DNA of 32,698 nt from contig JAFTQM010000020.1 in assembly GCA_017462755.1 (NCBI GenBank), positions 1-32,698 on the forward strand, read 5' to 3'. Below, piece after piece: positions 23,268 to 32,274 of the stretch. The notes beneath the pieces are model-generated. The model was not told where the DNA came from, made no database searches, and was given only the letters and a program-made list of their open reading frames with translations. The first letter of the stretch is position 1; each line of letters begins with the position of its first letter. Source of the stretch: Lachnospiraceae bacterium. Its GTDB lineage: Bacteria > Bacillota > Clostridia > Lachnospirales > Lachnospiraceae. The translations under genes and the position numbers were made by a program.

Positions 23268-24539
23268 TTATACTTCATCAATTGCCTTACCAATATCATG
23301 ACGCATATACTTATTCTCAAAGGAAACCCATTCGGTTGCCGCATATGCCTTAGCACGCGCATCCTTCAAATCCTTGCCGAGTGCAGTGATACCAAGGACA
23401 CGTCCGCCGTTGGTTACAATCTTGCCATCCGCAAGCTTCGAGCCGGCATGGAATACAAAGGAATCCTCCTTGCCTGCAAATGCGTCCAGACCTTCAATAG
23501 CAAAGCCCTTCTCATAATGCTCCGGATAGCCATCCGATGCCAGAATAACACATACTGCCGCATTGTCCTCAAACTGCAAATCAATTGTCTCCAGCTTGCC
23601 GTCAATACATGCTTCAAATACATCTACGATATCGTTCTTCATACGAGGCAGTACTACCTGTGTCTCCGGGTCACCAAAGCGAGCATTGTACTCCAACACA
23701 CGCGGTCCCTTCGGAGTCAGAATCAGACCTACAAACAGAATACCGGTAAAATCTCTGCCCTCTGCCTTCATCGCATCCATCGTCGGCTGGTACACATACT
23801 GCTTGCAGAATGCATCCACTTCCTCCGTATAGAACGGACTCGGAGAGAATGTACCCATACCACCGGTATTTAAGCCCTGATCTCCGTCCTTTGCACGCTT
23901 GTGATCCTGTGCACTGGTCATCGTCTGAATCTTTGTACCGTCACAGAAGCAAAGCACCGATACCTCACGTCCGGTTAAGAACTCCTCAATAACGATGCGG
24001 TCGCCTGCGGAACCAAACTGCTTGTCCAACATCAGGGTCTTTACACCCTCTTTTGCTTCCTCAAAGCTGTTGCAGATTAATACACCCTTGCCGAGCGCCA
24101 AACCATCTGCCTTCAACACAATCGGATACTCCGAGGTCTCAAGATACTTCTCTGCCTCTGCCGGATCAGAAAAGGTCTCATAAGCTGCCGTCGGAATATT
24201 GTACTTTTTCATCAGATCCTTCGAAAATGCCTTGGAACCCTCAATGATAGCCGCATTCTTTCTCGGTCCGAATACTCTCAAGCCTCTCGCCTCGAATACA
24301 TCGACAATCCCACCCACCAGCGGGTCGTCCATACCAATAATCGTCAGGTCAATCTTGTTTTCCTCTGCAAAATCTGCCAGCTTATCAAATTCCATCGCTC
24401 CGATGGACGGACACTCTGCCACCTCTGCAATACCTGCATTTCCCGGAGCACAATAAATCTTATCTACCTTTGGGCTTTGGGAAACCTTCCAAGCAATTGC
24501 GTGCTCTCTTCCGCCGCCGCCTACAATAAGTACTTTCAT
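23268..24539 (-). CDS. purD: Phosphoribosylamine-glycine ligase (423 aa)
   Basis: It catalyses ATP-dependent joining of glycine to phosphoribosylamine, step 2 of purine synthesis. The sequence starts MKVLIVGGGGREHAIAWKV, has the ATP-grasp blocks VLKADGLALGKGVLIC and VIEEFLTGREVSVLCFCDG, then GLNTGGMGTFSPSPF, and the metal-binding region YNARFGDPETQVVLPRM. Length is standard. Start ATG with AAGGG at 9 nt, 28 nt after purN. It is the last gene of a purM-purN-purD operon that lacks the purH often found between purN and purD. Confidence 0.96.
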   Translation of the reverse strand: MKVLIVGGGGREHAIAWKVSQSPKVDKIYCAPGNAGIAEVAECPSIGAMEFDKLADFAEENKIDLTIIGMDDPLVGGIVDVFEARGLRVFGPRKNAAIIEGSKAFSKDLMKKYNIPTAAYETFSDPAEAEKYLETSEYPIVLKADGLALGKGVLICNSFEEAKEGVKTLMLDKQFGSAGDRIVIEEFLTGREVSVLCFCDGTKIQTMTSAQDHKRAKDGDQGLNTGGMGTFSPSPFYTEEVDAFCKQYVYQPTMDAMKAEGRDFTGILFVGLILTPKGPRVLEYNARFGDPETQVVLPRMKNDIVDVFEACIDGKLETIDLQFEDNAAVCVILASDGYPEHYEKGFAIEGLDAFAGKEDSFVFHAGSKLADGKIVTNGGRVLGITALGKDLKDARAKAYAATEWVSFENKYMRHDIGKAIDEV

Positions 24540-24567
24540 ATGACTTATCCCTTTCTACTGTCATTGA

Positions 24568-25194
24568 TCATTCTTTTACCCATGCATGTCCGTCTTCGAA
24601 CATTACCTTGCCATTTGCAATCAAATCGATTGCCTGCGGCAAAATGTTCCATTCGGCTTCCTCCATGACACGACGCTGTAATACCTCCGGTGTGTCACCA
24701 TACTTGACCTCTACTGCCTTCTGCAACAGAATCGGACCGGAATCACAGCCCTCGTCTACAAAATGCACCGTGGCACCCGTTACCTTATTGCCTCTTGCCA
24801 GTACCTCCTCATGGACACGCAGACCATAAAAGCCCGCTCCGCAGAAGGAAGGAATCAGCGACGGATGAATGTTAATCATGCGATTCTTATAATTCTTGAC
24901 CAGCATTTCCGGTAAAATTACCAAAAAGCCTGCCAGCACCACCAAATCCGGCTGATATGAGTCAACCGCTGCCAGAAGAGCCTCGTTGAACTCATCTCTG
25001 GTCGCAAAATCCTTTACCGATACACATTGCGCCGGAATACCTGCTTTCGCCGCACGCTCCAACGCAAAGGCATCCTTTTTGTTGCTGATGACACCTGCAA
25101 TTTCGGTATTGGTAATCTTACCTGCTGCTATCGCATCCATAATTGCCTGCAGATTGGTTCCGCCACCGGAAACCATTACTACAATCTTTAGCAT
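24568..25194 (-). CDS. purN: Phosphoribosylglycinamide formyltransferase (208 aa)
   Basis: It transfers a formyl group from 10-formyltetrahydrofolate to GAR, step 3 of purine synthesis. Visible features: [13 protein letters not shown] (7-19), [11 protein letters not shown], and the catalytic set Asn108, His110 ([10 protein letters not shown]) and Asp147 (DEGCDSGPI), spaced as in the E. coli enzyme. The ATG at 25194 lies inside the end of purM (7-nt overlap), with AAAGGA upstream. Confidence 0.95.
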   Translation of the reverse strand: MLKIVVMVSGGGTNLQAIMDAIAAGKITNTEIAGVISNKKDAFALERAAKAGIPAQCVSVKDFATRDEFNEALLAAVDSYQPDLVVLAGFLVILPEMLVKNYKNRMINIHPSLIPSFCGAGFYGLRVHEEVLARGNKVTGATVHFVDEGCDSGPILLQKAVEVKYGDTPEVLQRRVMEEAEWNILPQAIDLIANGKVMFEDGHAWVKE

Positions 25195-26213
25195 AAGCGA
25201 ATTCCTTTCTCGCCGTTCTCGATTTCACCAATGATGTATGCCTTTTCACCGGCTGCCTCAATCAGACGAACTGCTTCATCTGCCTTAGCAGAATCCACGC
25301 ATACCATCATACCGATACCCATGTTGTATGTATTGTACATCATCTGCTCCTCAATGTTACCATCTACGGAAAGCATCTTGAAAATCGGAGGAATCGGGTA
25401 GCTGTCCTTGCGAACTACTGCCTTTACACCGTCACGAAGCATTCTCGGAATATTCTCATAGAAACCGCCACCGGTAATATGGCTGCATGCCTTTACCTCT
25501 ACGCCGGCATCCTTTAAGGACTTCAATGCCTTTACATAAATCTTGGTAGGAGTCAGTAAGGTCTCACCAAGTGTTGCACCCAGAGACTCAAAATAGCAGT
25601 CTAACTTCTCGCGGGTCATGTTAAATACCTTACGCACCAGCGAATAACCGTTGCTGTGGATACCAGAGGAAGCAATACCGATAATGGTATCTCCTGCCTG
25701 CAAGCTCTCACCGGTAATCAGCTTCTTCTTATCTACGATACCTACTGCAAAGCCTGCCAAATCGTATTCGTCAATCGGATAGAAGCCCGGCATCTCTGCG
25801 GTCTCGCCGCCAATCAGTGCGGCACCGGACTGCTTACAGCCCTCTGCTACACCGCTTACGATGGTCGCAATCTTCTCCGGCTCATTCTTACCGCATGCAA
25901 TATAATCAAGGAAGAATAATGGCTCACCACCTGCACATGCAATATCGTTTACACACATTGCCACACAGTCAATACCGATGGTATCGTGCTTATCCAAAAG
26001 GAATGCAAGCTTCAGCTTTGTACCTACACCATCCGTTCCGGATACCAGCGTCGGCTCTTCCATATTCATGAAATTCTTCAGGGAGAAGGCACCGGAAAAT
26101 CCACCGATTCCGCCCAATACCTCACTTCTCATCGTACCCTGAATATGCTTCTTCATCAGCTCCACTGCCTTGTAACCTGCTTCAATATCCACTCCAGCTT
26201 TCTTGTAATCCAT
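25188..26213 (-). CDS. purM: Phosphoribosylformylglycinamidine cyclo-ligase (341 aa)
   Basis: AIR synthetase, step 5 of purine synthesis. The protein begins [20 protein letters not shown] and contains [52 protein letters not shown], the [14 protein letters not shown] block and [15 protein letters not shown], all diagnostic. The ATG at 26213 has GGAGG 5 nt upstream. An in-frame ATG 42 nt earlier has no comparable site and adds residues not typical of the family. It is first in the purMND operon and has its own promoter. Confidence 0.96.
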   Translation of the reverse strand: MDYKKAGVDIEAGYKAVELMKKHIQGTMRSEVLGGIGGFSGAFSLKNFMNMEEPTLVSGTDGVGTKLKLAFLLDKHDTIGIDCVAMCVNDIACAGGEPLFFLDYIACGKNEPEKIATIVSGVAEGCKQSGAALIGGETAEMPGFYPIDEYDLAGFAVGIVDKKKLITGESLQAGDTIIGIASSGIHSNGYSLVRKVFNMTREKLDCYFESLGATLGETLLTPTKIYVKALKSLKDAGVEVKACSHITGGGFYENIPRMLRDGVKAVVRKDSYPIPPIFKMLSVDGNIEEQMMYNTYNMGIGMMVCVDSAKADEAVRLIEAAGEKAYIIGEIENGEKGIRLC

Positions 26214-26270
26214 AGTTTCCTCCATTTCTGTGTTAGCTCCACATACTTTTCTCATTTTGTTTATGGTGCT

Positions 26271-26299
26271 ATTTTATCACATCTTCTTCTATTTGTCCT
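26271..26299 (-). promoter_or_regulatory. Probable promoter of the purMND operon
   Basis: On the minus strand, AGGACA (26299..26294), 17 nt, TAAAAT (26276..26271), start near 26263. The rest of the 26256-26360 gap is AT-rich. I see no purine riboswitch or clear PurR box there. Confidence 0.5.
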
Positions 26300-26360
26300 A
26301 CTTTTTTTCATTCCAAATTCTTATTTTATTTATAAAAGCCACTAATAGCCCTTTTGCGTT

Positions 26361-27731
26361 TTAGCGAATTTCCTCCAAAAGCAGCTCCACAGCCTTTTTT
26401 AACTGGGTATCCTTCTCCCGCTCAACACTGGACGCGCTCTCGCCTGCCGGCAGCTCCACTACTACATCCGGTGTAATACCGACACCGTGGATATTTCTGC
26501 CCAGCGGAGTATAGTAATCCGCAATCGTCATTTTTACCGCCGAACCATCCGTAAGCGGAATCACCGACTGTACGATACCTTTACCAAAGCTCTGCGTACC
26601 GACAATGGTTGCCTTCTCATAGTCCTGCATTGCTCCGGCAAAAATCTCCGATGCACTGGCACTATTTCCGTTAATCAGAATTACCATCGGAAGCTCATAA
26701 CACTTTGAATCCGATTTGTACTCGTCCCGGTTGCCGTATTTATCCTGCATATATACACTCAGTCCCTTCGGCAACAGCGGGTCTAACATCTCCGTTACCG
26801 TATCCAGCAGACCGCCCGGATTGTCACGCAGGTCAATGACCAGACCTTCCATGCCCCAATCCTTCAAATCCTCCAGTGCCTCTTCAAACTGTTTTAACGT
26901 CAGCTCTTCAAACTCGCTTACAGTAATCAGACCCAGCTTATGACTGCCTTCCCGCATTTTTTCATAAGTAACGGTTTCCACCTCAATATAAGCGCGCTTC
27001 ATCGTAAAGTCAAGGTATTCACCCACGCTTTCCCGGTATACGGTAATCGTTACCTCGGTATCCTCCAAGCCCTTCATCTTGGATACCACAAGGTTGATGT
27101 CCTGACCGCTAATGTCCTCACCGTCCACGCCGGTTACGATATCTCCCGCCTTCACTCCTGCCTTTGCTGCCGGAGAACCCGCAAACGGCTTTACAATCGT
27201 AATCAGCATCGTATTTACATTCTGACTTACCAGACAGCCGATACCGCAATAGATACCACTGGAGCTTTCCTCCAGCTCCGCATACTCCTCCGGCGTATAA
27301 TAACAGGTATACGGGTCGTTGCAGGCATCCAACAGGGCGCGGTAAAGTGCGACCTCATAATCCTCCTCCGATACCTCATACAGATAATAGTTATCAATCA
27401 GCTTCTTGATATAATCTGCCTTTTTGTCCATCATCTCAAGATCCGTGATGGAACCGGAGCTCGTCGTCTGATTCAAAAGCCCGCCGGCCTCAGTATCCTC
27501 CTTGTCGTCCTTCTTATCATCGTCTTTGTCATCCCTGTCGTCGTCTTTGTCATCATCCTTGTCATCGTCCTCCGGTTCCGGTGTCAGTGTCGCCTCTGCC
27601 CCCGGCTCCTTGCCTTCTTGCGAATCCTTGGTAAAGGCACGCACACCGCCAATCACCAATATGACACACAAAATTCCAACCAATAACTCCGGTATCAATC
27701 CTTTTTTCACTTTTCCCTCTTTTCCGCGCAT
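26361..27731 (-). CDS. S41-family C-terminal processing protease with PDZ domain (456 aa)
   Basis: A membrane-anchored protease of the CtpA/CtpB type. A membrane span (about 12-31) puts the rest outside. A striking Asp/Lys-rich linker follows (about 55-80), then an N-terminal helical region, a PDZ domain (about 165-235, with GSPAAKAGVKAGDIVTGVDG) and the S41 core. The catalytic set is Ser359 (NGNSASASEI), Lys384 (SFGKG) and Gln388, with the Ser-Lys-Gln spacing of B. subtilis CtpB. The ATG at 27731 lacks a good ribosome binding site; a GTG at 27710 with GAGGG upstream may be the true start. It is the last gene of the ftsEX/M23 operon and may process its neighbours, which is inference. Confidence 0.9.
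   Translation of the reverse strand: MRGKEGKVKKGLIPELLVGILCVILVIGGVRAFTKDSQEGKEPGAEATLTPEPEDDDKDDDKDDDRDDKDDDKKDDKEDTEAGGLLNQTTSSGSITDLEMMDKKADYIKKLIDNYYLYEVSEEDYEVALYRALLDACNDPYTCYYTPEEYAELEESSSGIYCGIGCLVSQNVNTMLITIVKPFAGSPAAKAGVKAGDIVTGVDGEDISGQDINLVVSKMKGLEDTEVTITVYRESVGEYLDFTMKRAYIEVETVTYEKMREGSHKLGLITVSEFEELTLKQFEEALEDLKDWGMEGLVIDLRDNPGGLLDTVTEMLDPLLPKGLSVYMQDKYGNRDEYKSDSKCYELPMVILINGNSASASEIFAGAMQDYEKATIVGTQSFGKGIVQSVIPLTDGSAVKMTIADYYTPLGRNIHGVGITPDVVVELPAGESASSVEREKDTQLKKAVELLLEEIR
27498..27569 (-). repeat. Low-complexity tract encoding an Asp/Lys linker in the S41 protease
   Basis: Imperfect GAC/GAT and AAG codon repeats encode DDDK, DDDR and DDK units. The strongly acidic linker lies just outside the membrane. 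Confidence 0.75.
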
Positions 27732-27775
27732 GACTGCGCTGTTTCAATTTCTTTTTCCGGCCTCTGCCGAATCCC

Positions 27776-29203
27776 TTATTTATTATAAGATATATATTTT
27801 AACGGGTCTACATAAGTACCGTTTACCGTTACCGAAAAATGCAGGTGCGGTCCGGTCGAGATGCCGGTCGAGCCTACCAGGCCGACCACCTCACCCTGCA
27901 GCACCTTATCGCCTGCCGATACCAGCAGCTTGGAGCAATGCAGGTAAAAGGTACAGTACCCGTTTCCGTGGTCTACCTTTACATATCTTCCGCGACTCGC
28001 ATTGTATCCTGCCTCCGTCACCGTACCGGATAACACCGATACAATCGAAGCTCCGGTTACACCACCAATGTCAAGTCCTCTATGATAGGTACTGGCCCCC
28101 TTCGTCGGTGCTTTTCGCGGACCGAAATAGGAATAAATTCTTCCATCTCCCGGCAGCGGCCATATCATCTTATCCGGATTCGATTCATCCTTTACTACCA
28201 CATCCTTGATGGCTTCAAGTCGCTTGGCATCACTCTGTGCTGCCGCTTTCTTGGCCGCCTCCTCGGCTGCCTTCTTGGCTTCCTCTGCTTTGCGCTTCCG
28301 CTCTGCTTCTTCCGCTGCCTTTCTTGCCTCTTCTTCCTTGCGCTTTCGCTCCTCCTCTTCGATTCGCTTCCGCTCTTCCTCGATAATCTGGTCGATGTTC
28401 GCTTCTTCTAAGACAATCTGCTCCGCATAATCCGAAAACAAATCCTCATCCATCTGAATCAGCTCCAGATATTCCGTAAGCTCCGCGCTCTTATCTGCCG
28501 AAAGTGTCTCCAGCGTCTCCTGATTGAACTCTGCGGTCTCTTTCAACACCTCAAGCTCTGCAAGCTCCGCTTCCAGCATTTTTTTCTGCTGCTCTACCAA
28601 AAGCTTCGCCGCAGTATAATCCTCCAACAGCTGCTCGTCATACTCCGTAATCTTCTTTTGGTACTCCACACGATTCAGCAAATCCGACAAACTACTGGCT
28701 CCGACAAACAGCTCCAGCACATTCGCCTCGCCATTCTCATACATATACTGAATCCGACGCTTCATCGCCTCATACTGAGCCTCTTCCTGCTCCTTGGCTG
28801 CCACCAGCTCTGCCTGTGTCTCTGACAGCTCGGTTTCCGCCTCAGCAATCTCCGTGTTCAGCTCCTCGATTTCCTCGTCCAGCTCCCACATCTGCATATC
28901 CAGTTCTTCAATATATGCCAGAATATTGTCCTTGATTTTCTCATTTTCCTCGATGCGGTTCTGCGTTTCCTCTTTCTTCTGCTCCAACGCTTCCTTGCGG
29001 TCCTCCGCTTCCTGAAGCTTCTCCTCGTAGGTCTTTGCAAATGCAATCAATTGACCCACGGTACTGCCGGAGAGCAAACTCTCCGAGATTACCGTTGCTC
29101 CCGTGGATACCGTTCCCGACAATGTTACTTTCCCCATCAAGTCGGAGCCTATCAGCACTACGGTCAAAAAAGCAGTCAGTATCGTAACTTTTCTACGCTT
29201 CAT
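27776..29203 (-). CDS. Coiled-coil murein hydrolase with M23 (LytM) domain, FtsEX-associated (475 aa)
   Basis: A secreted peptidoglycan endopeptidase. A signal peptide or N-terminal anchor (1-30) precedes a long coiled coil (about 55-275) and a Glu/Lys/Ala-rich tract (about 275-325). The M23 domain (about 345-470) has YHRGLDIGG (metal ligands His374 and Asp378), the catalytic YLHCS (His422) and GPHLHF (His453, metal ligand His455), so it looks active. Coiled coil plus hydrolase directly downstream of ftsX is the EnvC/PcsB arrangement, where FtsEX controls the hydrolase during division. AAGGAAG precedes the ATG, 18 nt after ftsX. The coiled-coil match to FtsX is inferred, not shown. Confidence 0.9.
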   Translation of the reverse strand: MKRRKVTILTAFLTVVLIGSDLMGKVTLSGTVSTGATVISESLLSGSTVGQLIAFAKTYEEKLQEAEDRKEALEQKKEETQNRIEENEKIKDNILAYIEELDMQMWELDEEIEELNTEIAEAETELSETQAELVAAKEQEEAQYEAMKRRIQYMYENGEANVLELFVGASSLSDLLNRVEYQKKITEYDEQLLEDYTAAKLLVEQQKKMLEAELAELEVLKETAEFNQETLETLSADKSAELTEYLELIQMDEDLFSDYAEQIVLEEANIDQIIEEERKRIEEEERKRKEEEARKAAEEAERKRKAEEAKKAAEEAAKKAAAQSDAKRLEAIKDVVVKDESNPDKMIWPLPGDGRIYSYFGPRKAPTKGASTYHRGLDIGGVTGASIVSVLSGTVTEAGYNASRGRYVKVDHGNGYCTFYLHCSKLLVSAGDKVLQGEVVGLVGSTGISTGPHLHFSVTVNGTYVDPLKYISYNK

Positions 29204-29221
29204 CCTTCACTTCCTTTTTCT

Positions 29222-30142
29222 CTAGTTCAGCTTTTTCAGCTGACGGTTCAGCGTCAGCCAGGTTCCAAGCACACCAATTCCGATACCTATCGCAAAGCAT
29301 ATCGGAATCAGCCTTGCAAAAACATGCGCACTCCCAAGCAACGACATGCCTGTGCCAAAGACACTCGCATATTTTTCCGAAACAAAGTCCGCGATTTTAT
29401 GGTAAATCCCATACAATCCGAGCAACGGAAGTATCGCTCCGAACATACCAAGAAGCAAGCCCTCCACAAAAAACGGTGCCTTGATAAAAAAGTCCGTCGC
29501 ACCAATCAGCTTCATGATAGAAAGCTCCTGCTTACGAGTGGAAACACCGGTTGAAATCGTTGTACTAATCAAAAATACTGCAACCGCTATCAAAATTCCG
29601 GTAATGATGGTCGTCATAATGCTCACAATGCGATTTACCATATTCAGCGCATTCGCCACCTCCTGTGAATCATTGACCTGACGCACACCCTCCAACGAGG
29701 TAATATACCGCACCAGCACCTCCTGCATGGATACATCACTCAGATATACCTCGTAGGATGCCGAGTTTTCCAGCGGATTATCTTCTCCAAAGCTTGCAAT
29801 CTGTTCCGGATTTAAGCTGGTCTCCTTATAACGCTCCCATGCTTCCTCCGCAGACACAAAGGTAATGTAAGCCACCTCCGCCCGTAGCGTAATCTCTTCA
29901 CCGATTGCAATGATTTGCGCATCCGAAATCCCTTCTTCAAAGAATACCGTAACACCCACATTGGTTTCTGCATTCTTGATGGCATGAGACAGATTGCTCA
30001 GCAAAAAGTAGAAGATTCCAAACAAAAACAAGCACGCGGTCATGGTCGCAATCGACGCAACCGAAAACATCCGGTTACGCTTTAAGCTCTTAATGCCCTG
30101 CTTTATACTATATATTACTGTACTGATTCTTGGCATATGCAT
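29222..30142 (-). CDS. ftsX: Cell-division protein FtsX (306 aa)
   Basis: The membrane half of the FtsEX ABC complex, which signals to cell-wall hydrolases instead of transporting a solute. A cytoplasmic N-terminus (IKQGIKSLKRNRMFSVASI) leads to a first span (about 27-48), an external domain (VTVFFEEGISDAQI onward) and three more spans in the C-terminal half (RKQELSIMKLIGATDFFIK, then PFFVEGLLLGMFGA). I chose the ATG at 30142 with AAAGG at 6 nt; an upstream in-frame ATG at 30166 lies deeper in ftsE. The overlap with ftsE is 35 nt. Confidence 0.93.
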   Translation of the reverse strand: MHMPRISTVIYSIKQGIKSLKRNRMFSVASIATMTACLFLFGIFYFLLSNLSHAIKNAETNVGVTVFFEEGISDAQIIAIGEEITLRAEVAYITFVSAEEAWERYKETSLNPEQIASFGEDNPLENSASYEVYLSDVSMQEVLVRYITSLEGVRQVNDSQEVANALNMVNRIVSIMTTIITGILIAVAVFLISTTISTGVSTRKQELSIMKLIGATDFFIKAPFFVEGLLLGMFGAILPLLGLYGIYHKIADFVSEKYASVFGTGMSLLGSAHVFARLIPICFAIGIGIGVLGTWLTLNRQLKKLN

Positions 30143-30875
30143 ATCCACCCTTTTGATCACTGACAATGATACCGTTGCGCACGGTAATCACTCTTTTCTG
30201 CATCTCATCTACAATTTCCCGATTATGCGTTACGACAACCACCGTCGTACCACGTCGGTTGATTTCCTCAAGCAGACGCATAATCTCCCACGAATTCTTT
30301 GGGTCCAGATTTCCTGTCGGCTCATCCGCAAGCAGAATGACCGGATTGTTAACCAACGCTCTGGCAAGCGCCACTCGCTGCTGCTCTCCACCGGACAACT
30401 CCTTCGGATAAGACTTCATCTTTTCTGACAAACCGACCAGCGCCAACATACGCGGCGTGTCCTTCTGAATCTTGCGGGTCGGTGTCTCAATCACCCGCTG
30501 TGCAAACGCAACATTTTCAAATACCGTCCGATCCGGCAACAACCGGAAATCCTGAAATACTACACCGAGCTTTCTGCGGTATTTGCTTACATTCCAACGC
30601 TTCAACCGCGACAGCTGCTTGCCTGCCACATAGATTTTCCCGGATGTCGGCTTTACCTCCTTAAGCATCAGCTTAATCAGCGTCGATTTGCCGGAGCCGC
30701 TGCTTCCCACGATAAATACAAATTCGCCCTTGCGTATCTCTATATTAATATTTTTCAGTGCCGGTGTTCCCTGTTGATATTCCTTTGAAACATTTTCGAA
30801 CAAAATAACCGGCGCATCAATGTCTTTTTTTAATTGTCCTTCCAAGTCGTATCTTGCTGCCAAGCTATCCCTCAT
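30108..30875 (-). CDS. ftsE: Cell-division ATP-binding protein FtsE (255 aa, start uncertain)
   Basis: The ATPase of FtsEX. Motifs: FENVSKEYQQGTPALKNINI, Walker A GSSGSGKS (57-64), Q-loop FQDFRLLPDRTVFENVAF, signature LSGGEQQ (160-166), Walker B LLADEP (181-186) and H-loop His217, all typical. The reading frame stays open to an ATG at 30974, but that codon sits in the loop of a terminator hairpin, so a start there is unlikely. Choices are the ATG at 30875 (ribosome binding site too close) or a TTG at 30863 with GAGGG at 5 nt. Either leaves about 20 extra residues before the usual family start. I could not identify its promoter. Confidence 0.92.
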   Translation of the reverse strand: MRDSLAARYDLEGQLKKDIDAPVILFENVSKEYQQGTPALKNINIEIRKGEFVFIVGSSGSGKSTLIKLMLKEVKPTSGKIYVAGKQLSRLKRWNVSKYRRKLGVVFQDFRLLPDRTVFENVAFAQRVIETPTRKIQKDTPRMLALVGLSEKMKSYPKELSGGEQQRVALARALVNNPVILLADEPTGNLDPKNSWEIMRLLEEINRRGTTVVVVTHNREIVDEMQKRVITVRNGIIVSDQKGGYAYAKNQYSNI

Positions 30876-30941
30876 CCTTTCTGCATCATAAAGCTTGCTT
30901 TGCAAACTCCTTCGCCACCGAAGCGTAGCATTTGCGACATC

Positions 30942-30994
30942 AAAAAAGCGCTGACGTCGCAGGAGCACGCACATCCATCCCCCGCAACGCCAGC
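30942..30994 (-). terminator. Intrinsic terminator after the CdaR-like regulator
   Basis: An 11-bp stem (30984-30994 with 30950-30960, two wobble pairs) with a 23-nt loop is followed on the minus strand by six T (30947-30942). It lies 7 nt after the regulator's stop and separates it from ftsE. Confidence 0.75.
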
Positions 30995-31001
30995 TTATGA
31001 A

Positions 31002-32090
31002 TTAATATTCCTGACTTTCCATATACTTCATGTATTTTACTACCATTAATGCAATTTTAAACGTGATCGCATCATCGAATACGCGAAGATCGAGGTTCGT
31101 GCTCTTCTGCAGCTTATCCAGACGATAAACCAGAGTATTCCGGTGAATATATAACTGACGGGAGGTCTCCGAAACATTCAGACTGTTCTCGAAGAATTTG
31201 TTAATCGTCGTCAACGTTTCCTCATCAAAATCATCCGGAGATTTTCCGTCAAAAATCTCACGGATAAACATCTTACACAACGGTATCGGTAACTGATAAA
31301 TCAGTCGTCCGATGCCAAGATTGCTGTACGCCACTACATTGCGTCCGCTATAGAAAATCTTGCCGACATCCAGCGCCATCTTCGCTTCCTTATAGGAACG
31401 GGACACATCCTTAATTTCATTGACAATCGTACCAAACGCCACATGTGCCTTGGTCATAGCTTCGGTATTCAGCATGTCCAAAATTACCTTCGCCGTTTTG
31501 TTCATATCCTCATAGGTCTCATTCGGCTTCAATTCCTTCACGAGAATGATATTCTTCTCATCCACTGCCGTAATGAAATCCTTCGTCTTACCGGCAAACA
31601 GACCACGCACCGTCTCCAGTGCATTGGTATCCTTTTCATTTTTGGTTTCGATAATAAATACCACACGTCTGACATCGGTCTCAATGTGCAGCTTCTTCGC
31701 ACGGTTATAAATATCTACCAAAAGCAGGTTGTCGAGCAAAAGATTCTTGATAAAGTTATCCTTATCGTAACGCTCTTTATATGCAACCAACAGATTCTGA
31801 ATCTGGAACGCCGCCAGCTTTCCGATCATATACACATCGTCACTGTCTCCCTTTACCAGAATTACATATTCTAACTGATGCTCATCAAACACCTTAAAAA
31901 ACTGATATCCCTGAAGCACCTGACTATCTGCCGGAGAATCCACAAAGGCCAATACTGCATTTTCGTACTCCTCCGCATTGCTCATCGTCGTAGCCAATGC
32001 CTTACCCTCGGTATCCATCACACAAATATCCACTCTGGTAATCGTCTTTAAGCCGTCAATCGTGTTCTGGAGAATCTGATTGGAAATCAT
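31002..32090 (-). CDS. CdaR/PucR-family transcriptional regulator (362 aa)
   Basis: The C-terminal helix-turn-helix (about 300-355; NVSETSRQLYIHRNTLVYRLDKLQ, then DAITFKIAL) is the PucR/CdaR type. The N-terminal part (VDICVMDTEGKALATT and KVFDEHQLEYVILVKGDSDD) resembles the sugar-diacid or ligand-sensing region of CdaR. The middle segment (IYNRAKKLHIETDVRRVVFII, then VAFGTIVNEIKDVSRSYKEAKMAL) is the GGDEF-like middle domain of such regulators. I place the start at the ATG 32090: the ATG at 32141 is only about 6 nt from the predicted transcription start. It has its own promoter and terminator. Its ligand and targets are unknown. Confidence 0.85.
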   Translation of the reverse strand: MISNQILQNTIDGLKTITRVDICVMDTEGKALATTMSNAEEYENAVLAFVDSPADSQVLQGYQFFKVFDEHQLEYVILVKGDSDDVYMIGKLAAFQIQNLLVAYKERYDKDNFIKNLLLDNLLLVDIYNRAKKLHIETDVRRVVFIIETKNEKDTNALETVRGLFAGKTKDFITAVDEKNIILVKELKPNETYEDMNKTAKVILDMLNTEAMTKAHVAFGTIVNEIKDVSRSYKEAKMALDVGKIFYSGRNVVAYSNLGIGRLIYQLPIPLCKMFIREIFDGKSPDDFDEETLTTINKFFENSLNVSETSRQLYIHRNTLVYRLDKLQKSTNLDLRVFDDAITFKIALMVVKYMKYMESQEY

Positions 32091-32153
32091 ATCTTGCACA
32101 CACCTTTCATAAAAATCGCAAAACAGCCTATTACAAGCCATTTTACTTTCTTT

Positions 32154-32182
32154 ATTTTAACATTGACGCTTCAAAAAGTAAA
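32154..32182 (-). promoter_or_regulatory. Promoter of the CdaR-like regulator
   Basis: On the minus strand, TTTACT (32182..32177), 17 nt, and an extended -10 TGT-TAAAAT (core 32159..32154). Start near 32147, leader about 57 nt. Confidence 0.55.
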
Positions 32183-32224
32183 CAGATTTCATCAAAATTT
32201 CATCGTTTTTTCAGCAAAGAAAAA

Positions 32225-32248
32225 GAGGGACTCTTACGAATCCCTCTG
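32225..32248 (-). terminator. Intrinsic terminator after rplL
   Basis: A 10-bp stem AGAGGGATTC / GAGTCCCTCT (one wobble pair) capped by a GTAA tetraloop is followed on the minus strand by TTTTCTTT. It ends the ribosomal protein message 26 nt after the rplL stop. Confidence 0.88.
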
Positions 32249-32274
32249 TCACAAAGCTTATTTGAACGTTTAAA

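Noticed and set aside
26300-26360. Weak inverted repeat after the S41 protease gene, considered as a terminator.
   Set aside because: Only a short AAAAG/CTTTT stem with mismatches inside, too weak to call.
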